From Streptomyces sp. NBC_00236 (GTDB lineage Bacteria > Actinomycetota > Actinomycetes > Streptomycetales > Streptomycetaceae): a stretch of DNA of 64,000 nt. The notes beneath the pieces were generated by a model, which was not told the origin of the DNA, searched no databases, and saw nothing but the letters and a program-made list of their open reading frames with translations. Below, one piece after another: positions 16,708 to 27,049 of this stretch. Where the stretch lies: the NCBI RefSeq assembly GCF_036195045.1, contig NZ_CP108100.1:7502001-7566000 (forward strand), in the 5' to 3' direction. The translations under genes were made by a program, and so were the position numbers. The first letter of the stretch is position 1, and each line of letters starts with the position of its first letter.

Positions 16708-18453
16708 GTGTCGCAGGACGATCAGAGAACGGGCGGCAGGGGGGATCTGTCGGTGACGGCGGATCTGCCCGGCGATCCGACCCAGGGCCGGCGCCCCACG
16801 ACCGACCGGGTGGTGTTCGGAGTCACCGCGGCCCTCACCCTCGCCTTCGTGGTCTGGGGAGCCACCGCCACCGACTCGCTGGAGGACGTGTCCGACACGT
16901 TGCTCAACGGGCTCCTCCACAACGGTGGTTGGGCCTTCATGCTGGCCGCCAGCGGATTCGTGGTCTTCGCCCTCTGGCTCGCCATCAGCAGGTACGGAAA
17001 CATCACCCTCGGCCAGGAGGGTGAGGAGCCGGAATTCAGGACCGTGTCCTGGGTCGCGATGATGTTCAGCGCCGGCATGGGCATCGGCCTGATGTTCTAC
17101 GGGGTCAGCGAGCCGCTGGCGCACTTCACCGACCCGCCGCCCGGCACCCACCCCGCCGACGCCGCAGAGGCGATGCAGACGGCGATGGCCACCACCCTCT
17201 TCCATTGGACGCTCCATCCCTGGGCGATCTACGCGGTGGTCGGGCTGGCCATCGCGTACAGCACCTTCCGGCGTCGCAGGCGCCAGACGATCAGCGCGGT
17301 CTTCGAACCGCTCATCGGTGCCCGCCACGCCCACGGCGGTTTCGGCCGCCTGATCGACATCCTCGCCATCTTCGCCACCCTCTTCGGCTCGGCGGCCTCG
17401 CTGGGCCTGGGTGCCCTCCAGATCGGCAGCGGATTCCAGGAGCTGAACTGGCAGGAGAAGACGGGCACCGGGTTGCTGGTCCTGATCATCGCCGTGCTGA
17501 CCGTCGCCTTCGTCGCCTCGGCCATCTCCGGCGTGGAGAAGGGCATTCAGTGGCTGTCCAACATCAACATGGTGCTCGCCCTGATCCTCGCCGTCTTCGT
17601 GTTCATCGCGGGTCCGACGATCATTGTGCTGGATCTGCTGCCCACCTCGCTCGGCGCCTACCTCGGTGATCTGCCCCAGCTCATCGGACGCACCGAGGCG
17701 ACCGGCGAGGGCAAGGTGGCCACGTGGCTGGGCAGCTGGACCGTCTTCTACTGGGCCTGGTGGATCTCCTGGACGCCCTTCGTCGGTATGTTCATCGCCC
17801 GGATCAGCCGGGGCCGGACGATCCGCCAGTTCATCGGAGGCGTCATCCTGGTGCCCAGCACCGTGAGCCTCGTCTGGTTCGCGATCTTCGGCGGAACGGC
17901 GATCAAGCTTCAGGAAGCCGGCAGGCTGAGTGGGGCGGACACTCCGGAGGCCCAGCTCTTCGGCGTACTGGACCAGTTCCCGATCGCCACGGTGATGAGT
18001 GTCCTGGTGATGGTTCTCGTCGGCATCTTCTTCGTCTCGGGCGCGGACGCCGCCTCCATCGTGATGGGCACCCTCTCCCAGAAGGGCATCCTCGAACCGG
18101 GCAAGTGGGTCGTCATCTTCTGGGGCGTCGTCACCGGTGCCGTGGCGGCGATCATGCTGCTCATCGGCAACGGCAAGGGCAACGCGCTGGAGGGTCTGCA
18201 GAACCTGACCATTCTGGTGGCGGCGCCCTTCACCATCGTGATGATCGGCATGTGCGTGGCCCTGATGCGGGACCTGCGCGAGGACCCGCTGATCGTGCGT
18301 CGAGAGTTCGGCGTGGAAGCCGTCGAGTCCGCGGTCATCGAGGGGCACGCCAAGTACGACGGCGACTTCGAGATCCGGATCGGCCCCGGCGGCAGCCAGA
18401 TCACCACCGAGCACCACGACAAGCCCGGCGGTTCGACGGCCGCAGGCGACTGA
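16708..18453 (+). CDS. BCCT family osmolyte transporter (betaine/choline/carnitine type)
   Basis: A 581-residue inner-membrane transporter with about 12 transmembrane helices. I chose the GTG at 16708 because GAAAGG lies eight bases upstream; a GTG nine bases earlier would overlap that site. The family signature is the Trp-rich run TVFYWAWWISWTPFVGMFIA followed by RISRGRTIRQFI. The glycine-rich helix GMGIGLMFYGVSEPL is also typical. It imports betaine, choline or ectoine-like osmolytes by Na+ or H+ symport. The short hydrophilic tail (about 45 residues) could be the osmosensing end. It stands alone between an M14 peptidase and a flavin oxidase. Confidence 0.93.
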   Translation: MSQDDQRTGGRGDLSVTADLPGDPTQGRRPTTDRVVFGVTAALTLAFVVWGATATDSLEDVSDTLLNGLLHNGGWAFMLAASGFVVFALWLAISRYGNITLGQEGEEPEFRTVSWVAMMFSAGMGIGLMFYGVSEPLAHFTDPPPGTHPADAAEAMQTAMATTLFHWTLHPWAIYAVVGLAIAYSTFRRRRRQTISAVFEPLIGARHAHGGFGRLIDILAIFATLFGSAASLGLGALQIGSGFQELNWQEKTGTGLLVLIIAVLTVAFVASAISGVEKGIQWLSNINMVLALILAVFVFIAGPTIIVLDLLPTSLGAYLGDLPQLIGRTEATGEGKVATWLGSWTVFYWAWWISWTPFVGMFIARISRGRTIRQFIGGVILVPSTVSLVWFAIFGGTAIKLQEAGRLSGADTPEAQLFGVLDQFPIATVMSVLVMVLVGIFFVSGADAASIVMGTLSQKGILEPGKWVVIFWGVVTGAVAAIMLLIGNGKGNALEGLQNLTILVAAPFTIVMIGMCVALMRDLREDPLIVRREFGVEAVESAVIEGHAKYDGDFEIRIGPGGSQITTEHHDKPGGSTAAGD

Positions 18454-18515
18454 ACCGCGTCCTGCCCGCCACCCGGCGACGCGATCGAACCGGGTCCTGC
18501 CCGGTACGCGGCGGC

Positions 18516-19478
18516 TCAGCCCACCAGTTGGGCCGCCGCCTGCGCGCACCCCAGGGCCACCGTCACACCCGCGCCCCCGTGCCCGTAGTTGTGCACCAGG
18601 CGCCCGCCGCCGGGCAGCGACCCGGCCTCGATCCGCACCCCCGCGTCCCGGGCCGGCCGCAGCCCCACCCGGTGCCCGAGGACCCGCGCCCGGGCGATCT
18701 CCGGGCGGACCCGGGCGCACCGGGCCACGATCTCGCGCGCCGTCCGGGAGTCGGGCACCGTGCTCCAGTCATCGGTGCCCGCCGTGCCACCGAGCACCAG
18801 CCGGCCCGGCTGCGGGAAGAAGTACGTCGTCTCGCTCGACGCCGGATCCGCCTCGGTGAACCACTCCTCGATCCCCGGATTCTCCACCAGCACCAACTGA
18901 CCGCGCACCGGCCGCATCCCCGCGTCCGGGACCAGCTCCCGGGCGCCGAGCCCCGCGCAGTTGACCACCGTCGCCGCCTGGGCGGCCGGCTCGGCGAACG
19001 AGGTGACGTCGCGCCGCTCCACCGATCCGCCGGCCGCCCCGATCCGCTCCTCCAGCCAGGCCAGATGGACCGGCATGTCGATCAGCGGCAGCCGGCACCG
19101 CAGCCCCTCGGCGGTCTCCACCACACCCTTCAGCTGCCGCGCCCACGGCCCGAGCCCGTCGAGCCGCTCGCCCCGGTGCATCCCCTCGACGAGCCGCACG
19201 CCGGTCTCCCGCGGACGGGCGGCCAGCTCCTCGTACCACCGGAGCGAGGTCAGCGACCAGTCGCCCACCCGGTCCTGCGGCTCGATCCGGTAGGGCCACC
19301 ACAGAGCGCCCGCGACCGCCGACGTCGTGGCCGCCGCCGGTGCCGCGGACCAGACCCGCACCCGGTCACCGCGTTCCGCGAGCACCATCGCCGTGGTGAG
19401 GCCACTGATCCCACCGCCCACCACGATCACATCCGCCACTGCCGCCCCGCCGTTCCCACTCGCTCTGTCCGCACTCAT
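18516..19478 (-). CDS. FAD-dependent oxidoreductase, D-amino-acid oxidase-like
   Basis: A 320-residue flavoprotein. The FAD Rossmann motif VIVVGGGISGLTTAMVLAER is at residues about 17-36. The DAO-type region AGALWWPYRIEP, NCAGLGARELVPD and the C-terminal NYGHGGAGVTVALGCAQ are typical of D-amino-acid oxidases, which deaminate D-amino acids to keto acids with H2O2. The Tyr/Arg pair that holds the carboxylate may be in ETTYFFPQ and GHRVGLRPARD. It could recycle D-amino acids from the cell wall. It is divergent from the unknown gene at 19546. Confidence 0.9.
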   Translation of the reverse strand: MSADRASGNGGAAVADVIVVGGGISGLTTAMVLAERGDRVRVWSAAPAAATTSAVAGALWWPYRIEPQDRVGDWSLTSLRWYEELAARPRETGVRLVEGMHRGERLDGLGPWARQLKGVVETAEGLRCRLPLIDMPVHLAWLEERIGAAGGSVERRDVTSFAEPAAQAATVVNCAGLGARELVPDAGMRPVRGQLVLVENPGIEEWFTEADPASSETTYFFPQPGRLVLGGTAGTDDWSTVPDSRTAREIVARCARVRPEIARARVLGHRVGLRPARDAGVRIEAGSLPGGGRLVHNYGHGGAGVTVALGCAQAAAQLVG

Positions 19479-19545
19479 GGCCGGACGCTAACGGAATTCC
19501 CTCCTTGCGTGCTCAGAAGGGTCTCCGGGCGGGAATACTTGCGTC

Positions 19546-20592
19546 ATGTCCGCCCCGTACGCGACCTTCGGCCTGGCACCCGCCATGCGGGCCGGCGGCG
19601 TCCTCGCCAACGGTGACCACCAGGTGCACCGGGACTTCATGGACTTCCTCGTCGACGGCCGCCCGCTGCTGTTCCGTCTCTCCGACCTCGACGCCGTCTC
19701 CCCGCTCGCCTCCGACGTACCACCGGCGATCTTCACCACCCATGTGCGCCGGCTGCTCCTCGAAGCCGAGGCACCGCTCGCCGGCGGACGTTATGTGATC
19801 TACGGCTGCCCCGAGTGCGAGAGCATCGAATGCGGCGCGGTCACCGCCGTCATCGAACGCGACGGCACGGACGTCGTGTGGCGGGACTTCGCCTGGCAGA
19901 CGTACGAGTCCGTCGATCCGGAGCGGGGCGGCTACCGGGGCATAGGGCCGTACCGCTTCGACGGCGAGCAGTACCGCCGGGAGCTGGAACGCCTCCTCCC
20001 GCCCTCCGGCCCTGCCGCCCCGGCACCTGCCCCCGTCGCCCGCCGCGTCCTGCTCGTCGGCGCCCGCGTCGCCGTCCTGGCACGGCTCGCCGCCGCGCTG
20101 CGCACCATCGGCATCGGCGCCGACATCGCCACGGACGCCGACCGGGTCGCCGCAGAGGAACTGCGCGCCTACCCGGCCGTCGTCTTCGGCCCCGCGGTCA
20201 GCGGGCCGGAGCGCACCGCCGTGCGGCAGGCCTTCGAACGGATCGGCGCGGACACCGCGTACGTCGACGGGCTACTTCCGGTCGTCCCCGTCCTCGTGGC
20301 CCAGGTCGAGCACGCCCTGGACCGGGGCGCCCCCGCCCAGCGACGGCTGGTCCGGCTCGACGCCACGGACGGCGGCACGGCCACGGTGGAGGTCACATCG
20401 GCCTGCCGGGTCAGCCTGGTCGCGTACCGCATCGACCGGCTGTCCCGGCCCCGCGCCCAGGAGGTGTTCAGTGGTTTCCTGGAACCGGGTGAGCACCGGA
20501 TCCCGCTGGACGCACGGTCGGTGAAGGGCCGCGCCTGCCTCGTGGCACGTACGACGGGAAGCGTGCTGACCGCGCCCGTGGCGCACGGCTGA
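19546..20592 (+). CDS. protein of unknown function with N-terminal Cys motif and C-terminal Rossmann-like part
   Basis: I do not recognise a characterised family. The 348-residue protein has a first part (about 1-160) with a beta-rich look and a CPECESIEC cluster (C88, C91, C96) that could bind a metal. A Pro/Ala linker follows, then a part beginning ARRVLLVGARVAVLARLAAALRTIG that looks like a nucleotide-binding Rossmann strand-helix (about 165-255). It ends with a beta-rich region. An upstream AATACTT close to the ATG and no ribosome site suggest a leaderless transcript. Streptomyces homologues are often loosely named oxidoreductase; that name is not supported here. Confidence 0.75.
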   Translation: MSAPYATFGLAPAMRAGGVLANGDHQVHRDFMDFLVDGRPLLFRLSDLDAVSPLASDVPPAIFTTHVRRLLLEAEAPLAGGRYVIYGCPECESIECGAVTAVIERDGTDVVWRDFAWQTYESVDPERGGYRGIGPYRFDGEQYRRELERLLPPSGPAAPAPAPVARRVLLVGARVAVLARLAAALRTIGIGADIATDADRVAAEELRAYPAVVFGPAVSGPERTAVRQAFERIGADTAYVDGLLPVVPVLVAQVEHALDRGAPAQRRLVRLDATDGGTATVEVTSACRVSLVAYRIDRLSRPRAQEVFSGFLEPGEHRIPLDARSVKGRACLVARTTGSVLTAPVAHG

Positions 20593-20675
20593 GGGGGCCG
20601 CCGGCCGCCCACGAGGGGCACCGGCGGGCCTGACCGCCCGGGGCGGTCCGGCGGCCGATTAGGATCGGCACCCTG

Positions 20676-22313
20676 ATGACTGCCACTCTCGTCGCCAAGG
20701 ACCTCGCCGCCGGACACGGCGACCGCACTCTCTTCGCCGAACTCGACCTCGTGGTCGCGCCCGGTGACGTGATCGGTCTCGTCGGAGTCAACGGCGCCGG
20801 TAAATCGTCGCTGCTCCGGCTGCTCGCCGGGCTCGACCAGCCGGAGGAGGGCGAGCTGCGGCTCTCCCCGCCCACGGCCACGGTCGGCCACCTGCCGCAG
20901 GAACCGGAGCGCCGCCCCGACGAGACCGTGCGCGCGTTCCTGGCGCGCCGTACGGGTGTCGCCGACGCCCAGGCGACGATGGACACCGCCACGCAGGCCC
21001 TCGTGGACGGGGCGCCCGGGGCCGACGACGCGTACTCCGAGTCGCTGGAGCGCTGGCTCGCACTCGGTGGCGCCGACCTGGACGAGCGGGCCGAGGAGAT
21101 CGCGGCCGACCTCGGCCTCACCGTGGGACTCGACCTGCCGATGACCGCGCTCTCCGGCGGCCAGGCCGCCCGCGCCGGACTCGCCTCGCTCCTGCTGTCC
21201 CGCTACGACGTCTTCCTCCTCGACGAGCCCACCAACGACCTCGACCTGGACGGTCTGGAACGGCTGGAGCGGTACGTCTCCGGGCTGCGTGCCGGCACGG
21301 TCGTCATCAGCCACGACCGCGAGTTCCTGATGCGCACGGTCACCAAGGTCCTCGAACTCGACCTCGCCCAGCAGCAGATCAACCTGTACGGCGGCGGCTA
21401 CGCGGCCTACCTGGAGGAGCGCGACCGGGCCCGCAGGCACGCACGTGAGGAGTTCGAGGAGTACGCGGACAAGCGCTCGGCGCTCGAAGGCCGGGCCCTG
21501 ATGCAACGTTCCTGGATGGACAAGGGCGTCAGGAACGCCCGTCGCAAGGCCGGCGACTCGGACAAGATGGCCCGCAAGTTCCGCAGCGAGTCGAGCGAGA
21601 AGCAGGCCGCGAAGGCCCGGCAGACCCAGCGCATGATCGAGCGCCTCGACGTCGTGGACGAGCCGCGCAAGGAGTGGGAGCTGCGGATGGAGATCGCCTC
21701 CGCGCCCCGTTCCGGTTCCGTCGTCGCCACCCTGCGCGAGGCCCGGGTCGTCCTCGGCGACTTCGCCTTCGGGCCTGCCTCGCTCCAGATCGACTGGGCG
21801 GACCGGGTGGCCATCACCGGCGCCAACGGGGCCGGCAAGTCGACCCTGCTCGCCGCCCTGCTCGGGCGCCTTCCGCTGGACTCGGGGCACGCGAGCCTGG
21901 GCTCGGGTGTGGTGGTCGGCGAGGTCGACCAGGCACGGAAGCTGTTCCACGGCTCGGAGTCGCTCCTGGAGGCCTTCTGCGCCGCCGTCCCGGACACGGA
22001 ACCTGCCGAGGTCCGTACGCTGCTCGCCAAGTTCGGCCTGCGCGCCGACCATGTGATGCGCCCGGCGACCACGCTCTCCCCGGGCGAGCGGACCCGCGCG
22101 GGGCTTGCGCTCCTCCAGGGCCGCGGCGTCAACCTCCTGGTGCTGGACGAGCCCACGAACCACCTGGACCTGCCCGCGATCGAACAGCTGGAGTCGGCGC
22201 TCGACTCCTACACCGGGACGCTGCTGCTGGTCACGCATGACCGCCGGATGCTGGAGGCGGTCCGCACGACGCGCCGCGTGGAGGTGGCGGAGGGCCGCCT
22301 GACGGAGATCTGA
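20676..22313 (+). CDS. ABC-F family ATPase (two ATP-binding cassettes, no membrane domain)
   Basis: A 545-residue soluble protein with duplicated ABC domains. Domain 1 has Walker A GVNGAGKSS, signature LSGGQAARAGL and Walker B VFLLDEPTNDLDLD. Domain 2 has GANGAGKST, LSPGERTRAGL and NLLVLDEPTNHLDL. The Arg/Lys-rich linker between them (about residues 230-340) is the P-site tRNA interaction motif region of ABC-F proteins. These act on the ribosome as translation factors or give resistance to 50S antibiotics. Which of the two applies here is undecided, since no antibiotic cluster is adjacent. The TAGGAT ten bases before the ATG suggests a near-leaderless transcript. Confidence 0.93.
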   Translation: MTATLVAKDLAAGHGDRTLFAELDLVVAPGDVIGLVGVNGAGKSSLLRLLAGLDQPEEGELRLSPPTATVGHLPQEPERRPDETVRAFLARRTGVADAQATMDTATQALVDGAPGADDAYSESLERWLALGGADLDERAEEIAADLGLTVGLDLPMTALSGGQAARAGLASLLLSRYDVFLLDEPTNDLDLDGLERLERYVSGLRAGTVVISHDREFLMRTVTKVLELDLAQQQINLYGGGYAAYLEERDRARRHAREEFEEYADKRSALEGRALMQRSWMDKGVRNARRKAGDSDKMARKFRSESSEKQAAKARQTQRMIERLDVVDEPRKEWELRMEIASAPRSGSVVATLREARVVLGDFAFGPASLQIDWADRVAITGANGAGKSTLLAALLGRLPLDSGHASLGSGVVVGEVDQARKLFHGSESLLEAFCAAVPDTEPAEVRTLLAKFGLRADHVMRPATTLSPGERTRAGLALLQGRGVNLLVLDEPTNHLDLPAIEQLESALDSYTGTLLLVTHDRRMLEAVRTTRRVEVAEGRLTEI

Positions 22314-22334
22314 CCCGCCGGACCCCGCCGGCCC

Positions 22335-22410
22335 GACGGGCAGTCCAGCCCGTCCCGCGTTTGAGGAGCGGGGTCCGGGGCGAAGCCCCGGTTACGGGAA
22401 GGGGCGGGGA
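22335..22410. repeat. Streptomyces-type GC-rich extragenic repeat with hairpin
   Basis: The stretch contains CAGCCCGTCCCGCGTTTGAG, then a CCGGGGC-GAA-GCCCCGG hairpin at 22375-22391. This combination recurs in many Streptomyces intergenic regions, usually between convergent genes as here (ABC-F and tex), and probably doubles as a terminator. Family membership is from memory. Confidence 0.6.
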
Positions 22411-22457
22411 GAGGGCCCGCCGCAGGCGCACCCCTTCCCCGCTCCACCCCGCCGGGG

Positions 22458-24893
22458 CTACCGCTTCTTGCCGCCCTGCTTCGGATCCAGCAGCCCCGCC
22501 CGCCGCAACGCGTCGGCCATCGCCCCATTGGCCGGAGCCGCGGCCGGCGCCTGACGAGCACCGCCACCGTTGCCGCCCCCGCCACCGCGCCGGTCACGCC
22601 CCTGGCCGCCCTGGCCGCCCCGCGCACCCGATTCGCCCTGGCCCTGCCGTTGCCGCGGCGGACGCCCGCCGCGCTCACCGGCAGCGGCACCGGAACCCGC
22701 ACCGGAGCCCGCCCCCGCACCCGCCTCGTCGTCCAGCCGCAGCGTCAACGAGATCCGCTTCCGCGGGATGTCGACCTCCATGACCTTGACCTTCACGATG
22801 TCACCCGGCTTCACGACATCCCGCGGGTCCTTCACGAAGGTCCTCGACATGGCCGACACATGTACCAGGCCGTCCTGGTGCACCCCGATGTCGACGAACG
22901 CCCCGAACGCCGCGACGTTGGTCACGACGCCCTCCAGCACCATCCCGGAGGCGAGGTCGCCGATCTTCTCGACGCCTTCCTTGAAGGTGGCCGTCTTGAA
23001 GGCCGGACGCGGGTCGCGCCCCGGCTTCTCCAGCTCCTTGATGATGTCGGTGACGGTCGGCAGCCCGAACTTCTCGTCCACGTAGTCGTCGGCCCGGATC
23101 GACCGCAGCACACTCGTGTTGCCGATCAGCGAGGCGACGTCACTCCCCGTCCGCTTCACCATCGCCCGGACCACGGGGTACGCCTCCGGGTGCACGCTGG
23201 ACGCGTCCAGCGGGTCCTCGCCCCGGATCCGCAGGAAGCCCGCGCACTGCTCGTACGCCTTCGGGCCAAGCCGGGCCACGTCCTTGAGGCCCTTGCGGGA
23301 ACGGAACGGTCCGTTGGCGTCGCGGTGCGCCACGATGTTCTCCGCGAGCCCCGAACCGATCCCGGAGACCCGTGAAAGCAGTGGCGCGGACGCGGTGTTG
23401 ACGTCGACCCCGACGCCGTTCACACAGTCCTCGACGACCGCGTCCAGCGACCGCGACAGCTTCACCTCGGACAGGTCGTGCTGGTACTGCCCGACCCCGA
23501 TGGACTTCGGGTCGATCTTCACCAGCTCGGCGAGGGGGTCCTGGAGCCGGCGCGCGATCGAGACGGCGCCGCGCAACGAGACGTCCATGTCGGGGAGTTC
23601 CTGCGAGGCGAAGGCCGAGGCCGAATAGACGGAGGCGCCGGCCTCCGACACCATCACCTTGGTGAGCTTCAACTCCGGGTGCCTGTCGCACAGTTCACCG
23701 GCGAGCTTGTCCGTCTCGCGGGATGCCGTGCCGTTGCCGATCGCGATCAGGTCGACATCGTGCGCCTTCGCCAGCTGTTCCAGCTTGGCGAGCGCCTGGT
23801 CCCACTTGTTCGCCGGGACGTGCGGGTAGATGACATCGGTCGCGACGACCTTGCCGGTCGCGTCGACGACGGCGACCTTCACCCCGGTACGGAAGCCGGG
23901 GTCGAGCCCCAGCGTGGACCGCGTGCCGGCCGGCGCCGCCAGCAGCAGATCGCGCAGGTTGGACGCGAAGACGCGCACGGCCTCGTCCTCCGCCGCGGTG
24001 CGCAGCCGCAGTCGTAGATCGATCCCGAGGTGGACGAGGATCCGGGTCCGCCACGCCCAGCGCACGGTGTCCGCCAGCCACTTGTCGCCGGGGCGCCCGC
24101 GGTCGTTCACCCCGAAGCGGCGGGCCACCATGTTCTCGTACGACGACGGGCCCGGCGTCTCGGACGGCTCCTCCGGCTCCAGGACCAGGTCGAGGACGTC
24201 CTCCTTCTCGCCCCGGAGCATCGCCAGTACCCGGTGCGAGGGCAGCGCGGTGAACGGCTCCGCGAAGTCGAAGTAGTCCGCGAACTTGGCGCCCGCCTCC
24301 TCCTTGCCCTCCCGCACCCTGGCCACCAGCCGCCCGCGCGACCACATGCGCTCACGCAGGTCGCCGATCAGGTCGGCGTCCTCCGAGAAGCGCTCGGTGA
24401 GGATGGCCCGGGCTCCCTCCAGGGCCGCCGAGGCGTCCGCGACCCCCTTGTCCGCGTCGACGAAGGCCGCGGCCGCGGCGAGCGGATCCGTCGACGGGTC
24501 GTCGAGCAGGCCCGAGGCGAGCGGTTCGAGACCCGCTTCACGCGCGATCTGGGCCTTGGTCCGCCGCTTCGGCTTGAACGGCAGGTAGATGTCCTCCAGC
24601 CGGGCCTTCGTGTCGGCGGCCCGGATCTGCGCCTCCAGCGCCTCGTCGAGCTTGCCCTGCTCCCGTACGGATTCGAGGATCGCCGCCCGGCGTTCCTCCA
24701 GCTCCCGCAGATACCGCAACCGCTCCTCGAGCGTGCGCAGCTGCGCATCGTCGAGCATCTCGGTCGCTTCCTTGCGGTAGCGCGCGATGAACGGCACGGT
24801 CGATCCGCCGTCGAGCAGCTCGACGGCCGCCTTCACCTGTCGCTCGCGTACGCCGAGCTCCTCGGCGATCCTGCCTTCGATGGACGTCGTCAC
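22458..24893 (-). CDS. tex: Tex family RNA-binding transcription accessory protein
   Basis: An 811-residue Tex protein. The order is an N-terminal helical domain ([36 protein letters not shown]), a YqgF-like RNase H-fold domain ([19 protein letters not shown]), helix-hairpin-helix repeats ([22 protein letters not shown]) and an S1 RNA-binding domain near residues 650-725 ([20 protein letters not shown]). A Gly/Arg/Gln-rich tail ends KQGGKKR. Tex binds nucleic acids and affects transcription of toxin and other genes in several bacteria. The disordered RG-type tail is typical of actinobacterial versions. The start is GTG. Confidence 0.95.
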   Translation of the reverse strand: MTTSIEGRIAEELGVRERQVKAAVELLDGGSTVPFIARYRKEATEMLDDAQLRTLEERLRYLRELEERRAAILESVREQGKLDEALEAQIRAADTKARLEDIYLPFKPKRRTKAQIAREAGLEPLASGLLDDPSTDPLAAAAAFVDADKGVADASAALEGARAILTERFSEDADLIGDLRERMWSRGRLVARVREGKEEAGAKFADYFDFAEPFTALPSHRVLAMLRGEKEDVLDLVLEPEEPSETPGPSSYENMVARRFGVNDRGRPGDKWLADTVRWAWRTRILVHLGIDLRLRLRTAAEDEAVRVFASNLRDLLLAAPAGTRSTLGLDPGFRTGVKVAVVDATGKVVATDVIYPHVPANKWDQALAKLEQLAKAHDVDLIAIGNGTASRETDKLAGELCDRHPELKLTKVMVSEAGASVYSASAFASQELPDMDVSLRGAVSIARRLQDPLAELVKIDPKSIGVGQYQHDLSEVKLSRSLDAVVEDCVNGVGVDVNTASAPLLSRVSGIGSGLAENIVAHRDANGPFRSRKGLKDVARLGPKAYEQCAGFLRIRGEDPLDASSVHPEAYPVVRAMVKRTGSDVASLIGNTSVLRSIRADDYVDEKFGLPTVTDIIKELEKPGRDPRPAFKTATFKEGVEKIGDLASGMVLEGVVTNVAAFGAFVDIGVHQDGLVHVSAMSRTFVKDPRDVVKPGDIVKVKVMEVDIPRKRISLTLRLDDEAGAGAGSGAGSGAAAGERGGRPPRQRQGQGESGARGGQGGQGRDRRGGGGGNGGGARQAPAAAPANGAMADALRRAGLLDPKQGGKKR

Positions 24894-25048
24894 GGTTCTA
24901 CCGACTCGCCTTCTCCTGCTGGCTGTGCTGGTCGGGCCCGGGACCGCCCGTTCGGGCGGGCACCGGAGCCACTCGCCTGCATTGTGCCGGGTGGCCGCGT
25001 GCCGTGTCGCCCGACCACCCCAGATACCGGCCGCCGTTTTCCGGCAGG

Positions 25049-25906
25049 TCAGCCGGTCGCTTCCGCAGGAAACGCGCCGGCCGCCAGCGCGATGCCGAGG
25101 AATCCGCGCCCCAGCTCCGTCAGCCGGGCCACGCCCGCGCCGCCGAGATGCTCGTACGGTGCCAGGTCCATCCGGTCCGTGGTCTCCTCCAGACCTGCCC
25201 GCAGTGCGGTGCCCTCGTCCGTCAATTCACCCTCGGGGGTGAGCAGTCCACGCTCGCGCAGCCGCGCGGACGCGTCCTCCCAGTCGGTGCGCCGCCAGCC
25301 GCGGCTGGCCAGGATCCAGCGCGGCGCCATGCCCTTGCCGGTGGCCGTGTGGCTCACCAGGGCCTCCATCGGGTCGAGCGAGGCCGCGAGCAGAGCGGCG
25401 AGATGCGCGTCGCCGCGGTGCTCACGCAGCAGCGTCGCGGCGTGCCAGTACGCCAGGTGCGGCTGCTGCGGCACCGGCAGGTCGGCGTGCGCCGCGTAGA
25501 GCGGCCGGGCGTGTCGCGTGCAGCCCTCGGTGGCGCGCAGGGCCAGCTCGGCCGCCTCGGCCATCTCGGGGGAGGCGATGACCTCCTCGCCGAGCAGCCG
25601 GCGCAGCGTCGAGTCGGCGGCACGCAGCCGCGCCTTCAGGACCGCCTCGGGCGAGGCGATGTCCCAGACGGCGGGCACGTGCCTGGCCACGAGCTCGTGG
25701 TTGAAGTTGTAGAACGTGGCGGTGACCGTGCCCGGGCCGACCGCGCCCATGGCTGCCGCACGCGCGGCGAAGTAGGCGGCGGAAGGATCGTCGATACCGA
25801 TCCCGCCGAGCTCCTTGCCGAGGTCGGGGGAGAAGTAGAGCGCGGAGTGCAGCGGGTTGAGGGCGTTGTGGCAGCGGCGTCCGGCACGGGGCGGAAGAGT
25901 ACTCAT
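25049..25906 (-). CDS. SCO6745-family protein (HTH-like, unknown function)
   Basis: A 285-residue all-helical protein. The start [19 protein letters not shown] and the later [27 protein letters not shown] are conserved in the actinobacterial family I recall as SCO6745, which has a C-terminal winged-helix-like end (here [22 protein letters not shown], then [19 protein letters not shown]). The C-terminal part resembles MarR/HTH_67 modules, while the N-terminal part may bind a ligand. No function is known. It lies upstream of tex on the same strand, separated by 155 bases. Confidence 0.8.
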   Translation of the reverse strand: MSTLPPRAGRRCHNALNPLHSALYFSPDLGKELGGIGIDDPSAAYFAARAAAMGAVGPGTVTATFYNFNHELVARHVPAVWDIASPEAVLKARLRAADSTLRRLLGEEVIASPEMAEAAELALRATEGCTRHARPLYAAHADLPVPQQPHLAYWHAATLLREHRGDAHLAALLAASLDPMEALVSHTATGKGMAPRWILASRGWRRTDWEDASARLRERGLLTPEGELTDEGTALRAGLEETTDRMDLAPYEHLGGAGVARLTELGRGFLGIALAAGAFPAEATG

Positions 25907-26039
25907 ACCCGCACGTTACCGACTGGTCGGTACGTGCCGGAACCCCAGGGCCCGGTGAATCACGCCGCATCCCTGGATGGCAGGAAAGGTGGGTAACCCG
26001 TCATTGCGGCCTTCTGCCCGGCTGCCCAGGATGGCTGAC

Positions 26040-27032
26040 ATGAAGCAGCGATCCGTCCTCGTCGTCCTCTTCGACGGCATCCAGAGCCTCGATGTCACCG
26101 GGCCCCTGGAGGTCTTCGCCGGCGCCTCCCGGTTCCCGGAGGTCACGTACGAGCTGCGCACCGCCTCGCTGGACGGCGCGCCGGTGCGCTCGTCCAGCGG
26201 TCTCGTGCTGGTCCCCGACGGCAGCCTCGCCGACGCCGCGACGCCCCACACCCTCCTCGTCCCGGGCGGTGAGGGCACCCGGGAACCCGCCCCCGACCTC
26301 GTCGACTGGCTGCGCCTGCACGGCCCGCGCCCCGAACGGCTCGTCTCCGTGTGCAGCGGCGCCCTGCTCCTCGCCGCGGCCGGACAGCTGGACGGGCACC
26401 GGGTGACCACCCACTGGAACGTCTGCGACCACCTGGCGCGCACCTACCCGGCCGTCGAGGTCGACCCCGAGCCGATCTTCGTACGCGACGGCCGGCTCGC
26501 CACCTCCGCCGGGGTCACCGCGGGCATCGACCTCGCGCTCGCCCTCGTCGAGGAGGACCACGGCCGGGAGGTGGCCCTCACGGTCGCCCGCCACCTGGTG
26601 GTCTTTCTGCGCAGACCGGGGAACCAGTCCCAGTTCAGTGCCCAGCTCACCGCCCAGACGGCCCGTCGCGAACCGCTGCGCGAGGTCCAGCACTGGATCA
26701 CCGAACATCCCGGCGGGGACCTCTCCGTCGAATCGCTCGCCGCCCGCGCCCGGCTCTCGCCCCGCCATTTCGCCCGCGCGTTCCAGGCGGAGACCGGCAT
26801 GACGCCCGGCCGGTACGTCGACCGCGTGCGCCTCGAACAGGCCCGCCGGCTCCTGGAGGACACCACGGACGGCGTCACCGGGATCGCGCGCGCCTGTGGC
26901 TACGGAACCCCGGAGGCGATGCGCCGGGCGTTCCTCAAGGCGCTGGGCACGGGACCCGCCGAATACCGGCGGCGGTTCAGCCCACGCCCGGCGGGCGACC
27001 CCGGCACCACCACGAGGCAGCTCACCCACTGA
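26040..27032 (+). CDS. GlxA family transcriptional regulator (DJ-1/PfpI plus AraC HTH)
   Basis: A regulator of about 330 residues. A DJ-1/PfpI-like domain (about 1-190) has the nucleophile-elbow Cys in VSVCSGALLLAAAG. An AraC-type double HTH at the C-terminus contains LSPRHFARAFQAETGMTPGRYVDRVRL and GITRACGYG-like IARACGYGTPEAMRRAF. The ATG at 26040 (MKQRSVLVVLFDGIQ) is preferred because AGGA sits eight bases upstream; the ATG at 26031 is also possible. These proteins often control catabolism of amines or betaines. It sits 17 bases ahead of a free-standing DJ-1 protein, probably its functional partner. Confidence 0.92.
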   Translation: MKQRSVLVVLFDGIQSLDVTGPLEVFAGASRFPEVTYELRTASLDGAPVRSSSGLVLVPDGSLADAATPHTLLVPGGEGTREPAPDLVDWLRLHGPRPERLVSVCSGALLLAAAGQLDGHRVTTHWNVCDHLARTYPAVEVDPEPIFVRDGRLATSAGVTAGIDLALALVEEDHGREVALTVARHLVVFLRRPGNQSQFSAQLTAQTARREPLREVQHWITEHPGGDLSVESLAARARLSPRHFARAFQAETGMTPGRYVDRVRLEQARRLLEDTTDGVTGIARACGYGTPEAMRRAFLKALGTGPAEYRRRFSPRPAGDPGTTTRQLTH

Positions 27033-27049
27033 CCGGAAGGCAGGCACCC

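Noticed and set aside
18454..18515. Repeated GTCCTGCCCG words after the BCCT gene
   Set aside because: Short, imperfect and without hairpin potential of note; probably chance in a GC-rich spacer.
15145..18720. Minus-strand open frame of about 1191 codons over the M14 and BCCT genes
   Set aside because: Low-complexity antisense shadow. The plus strand carries intact families with proper starts and motifs.
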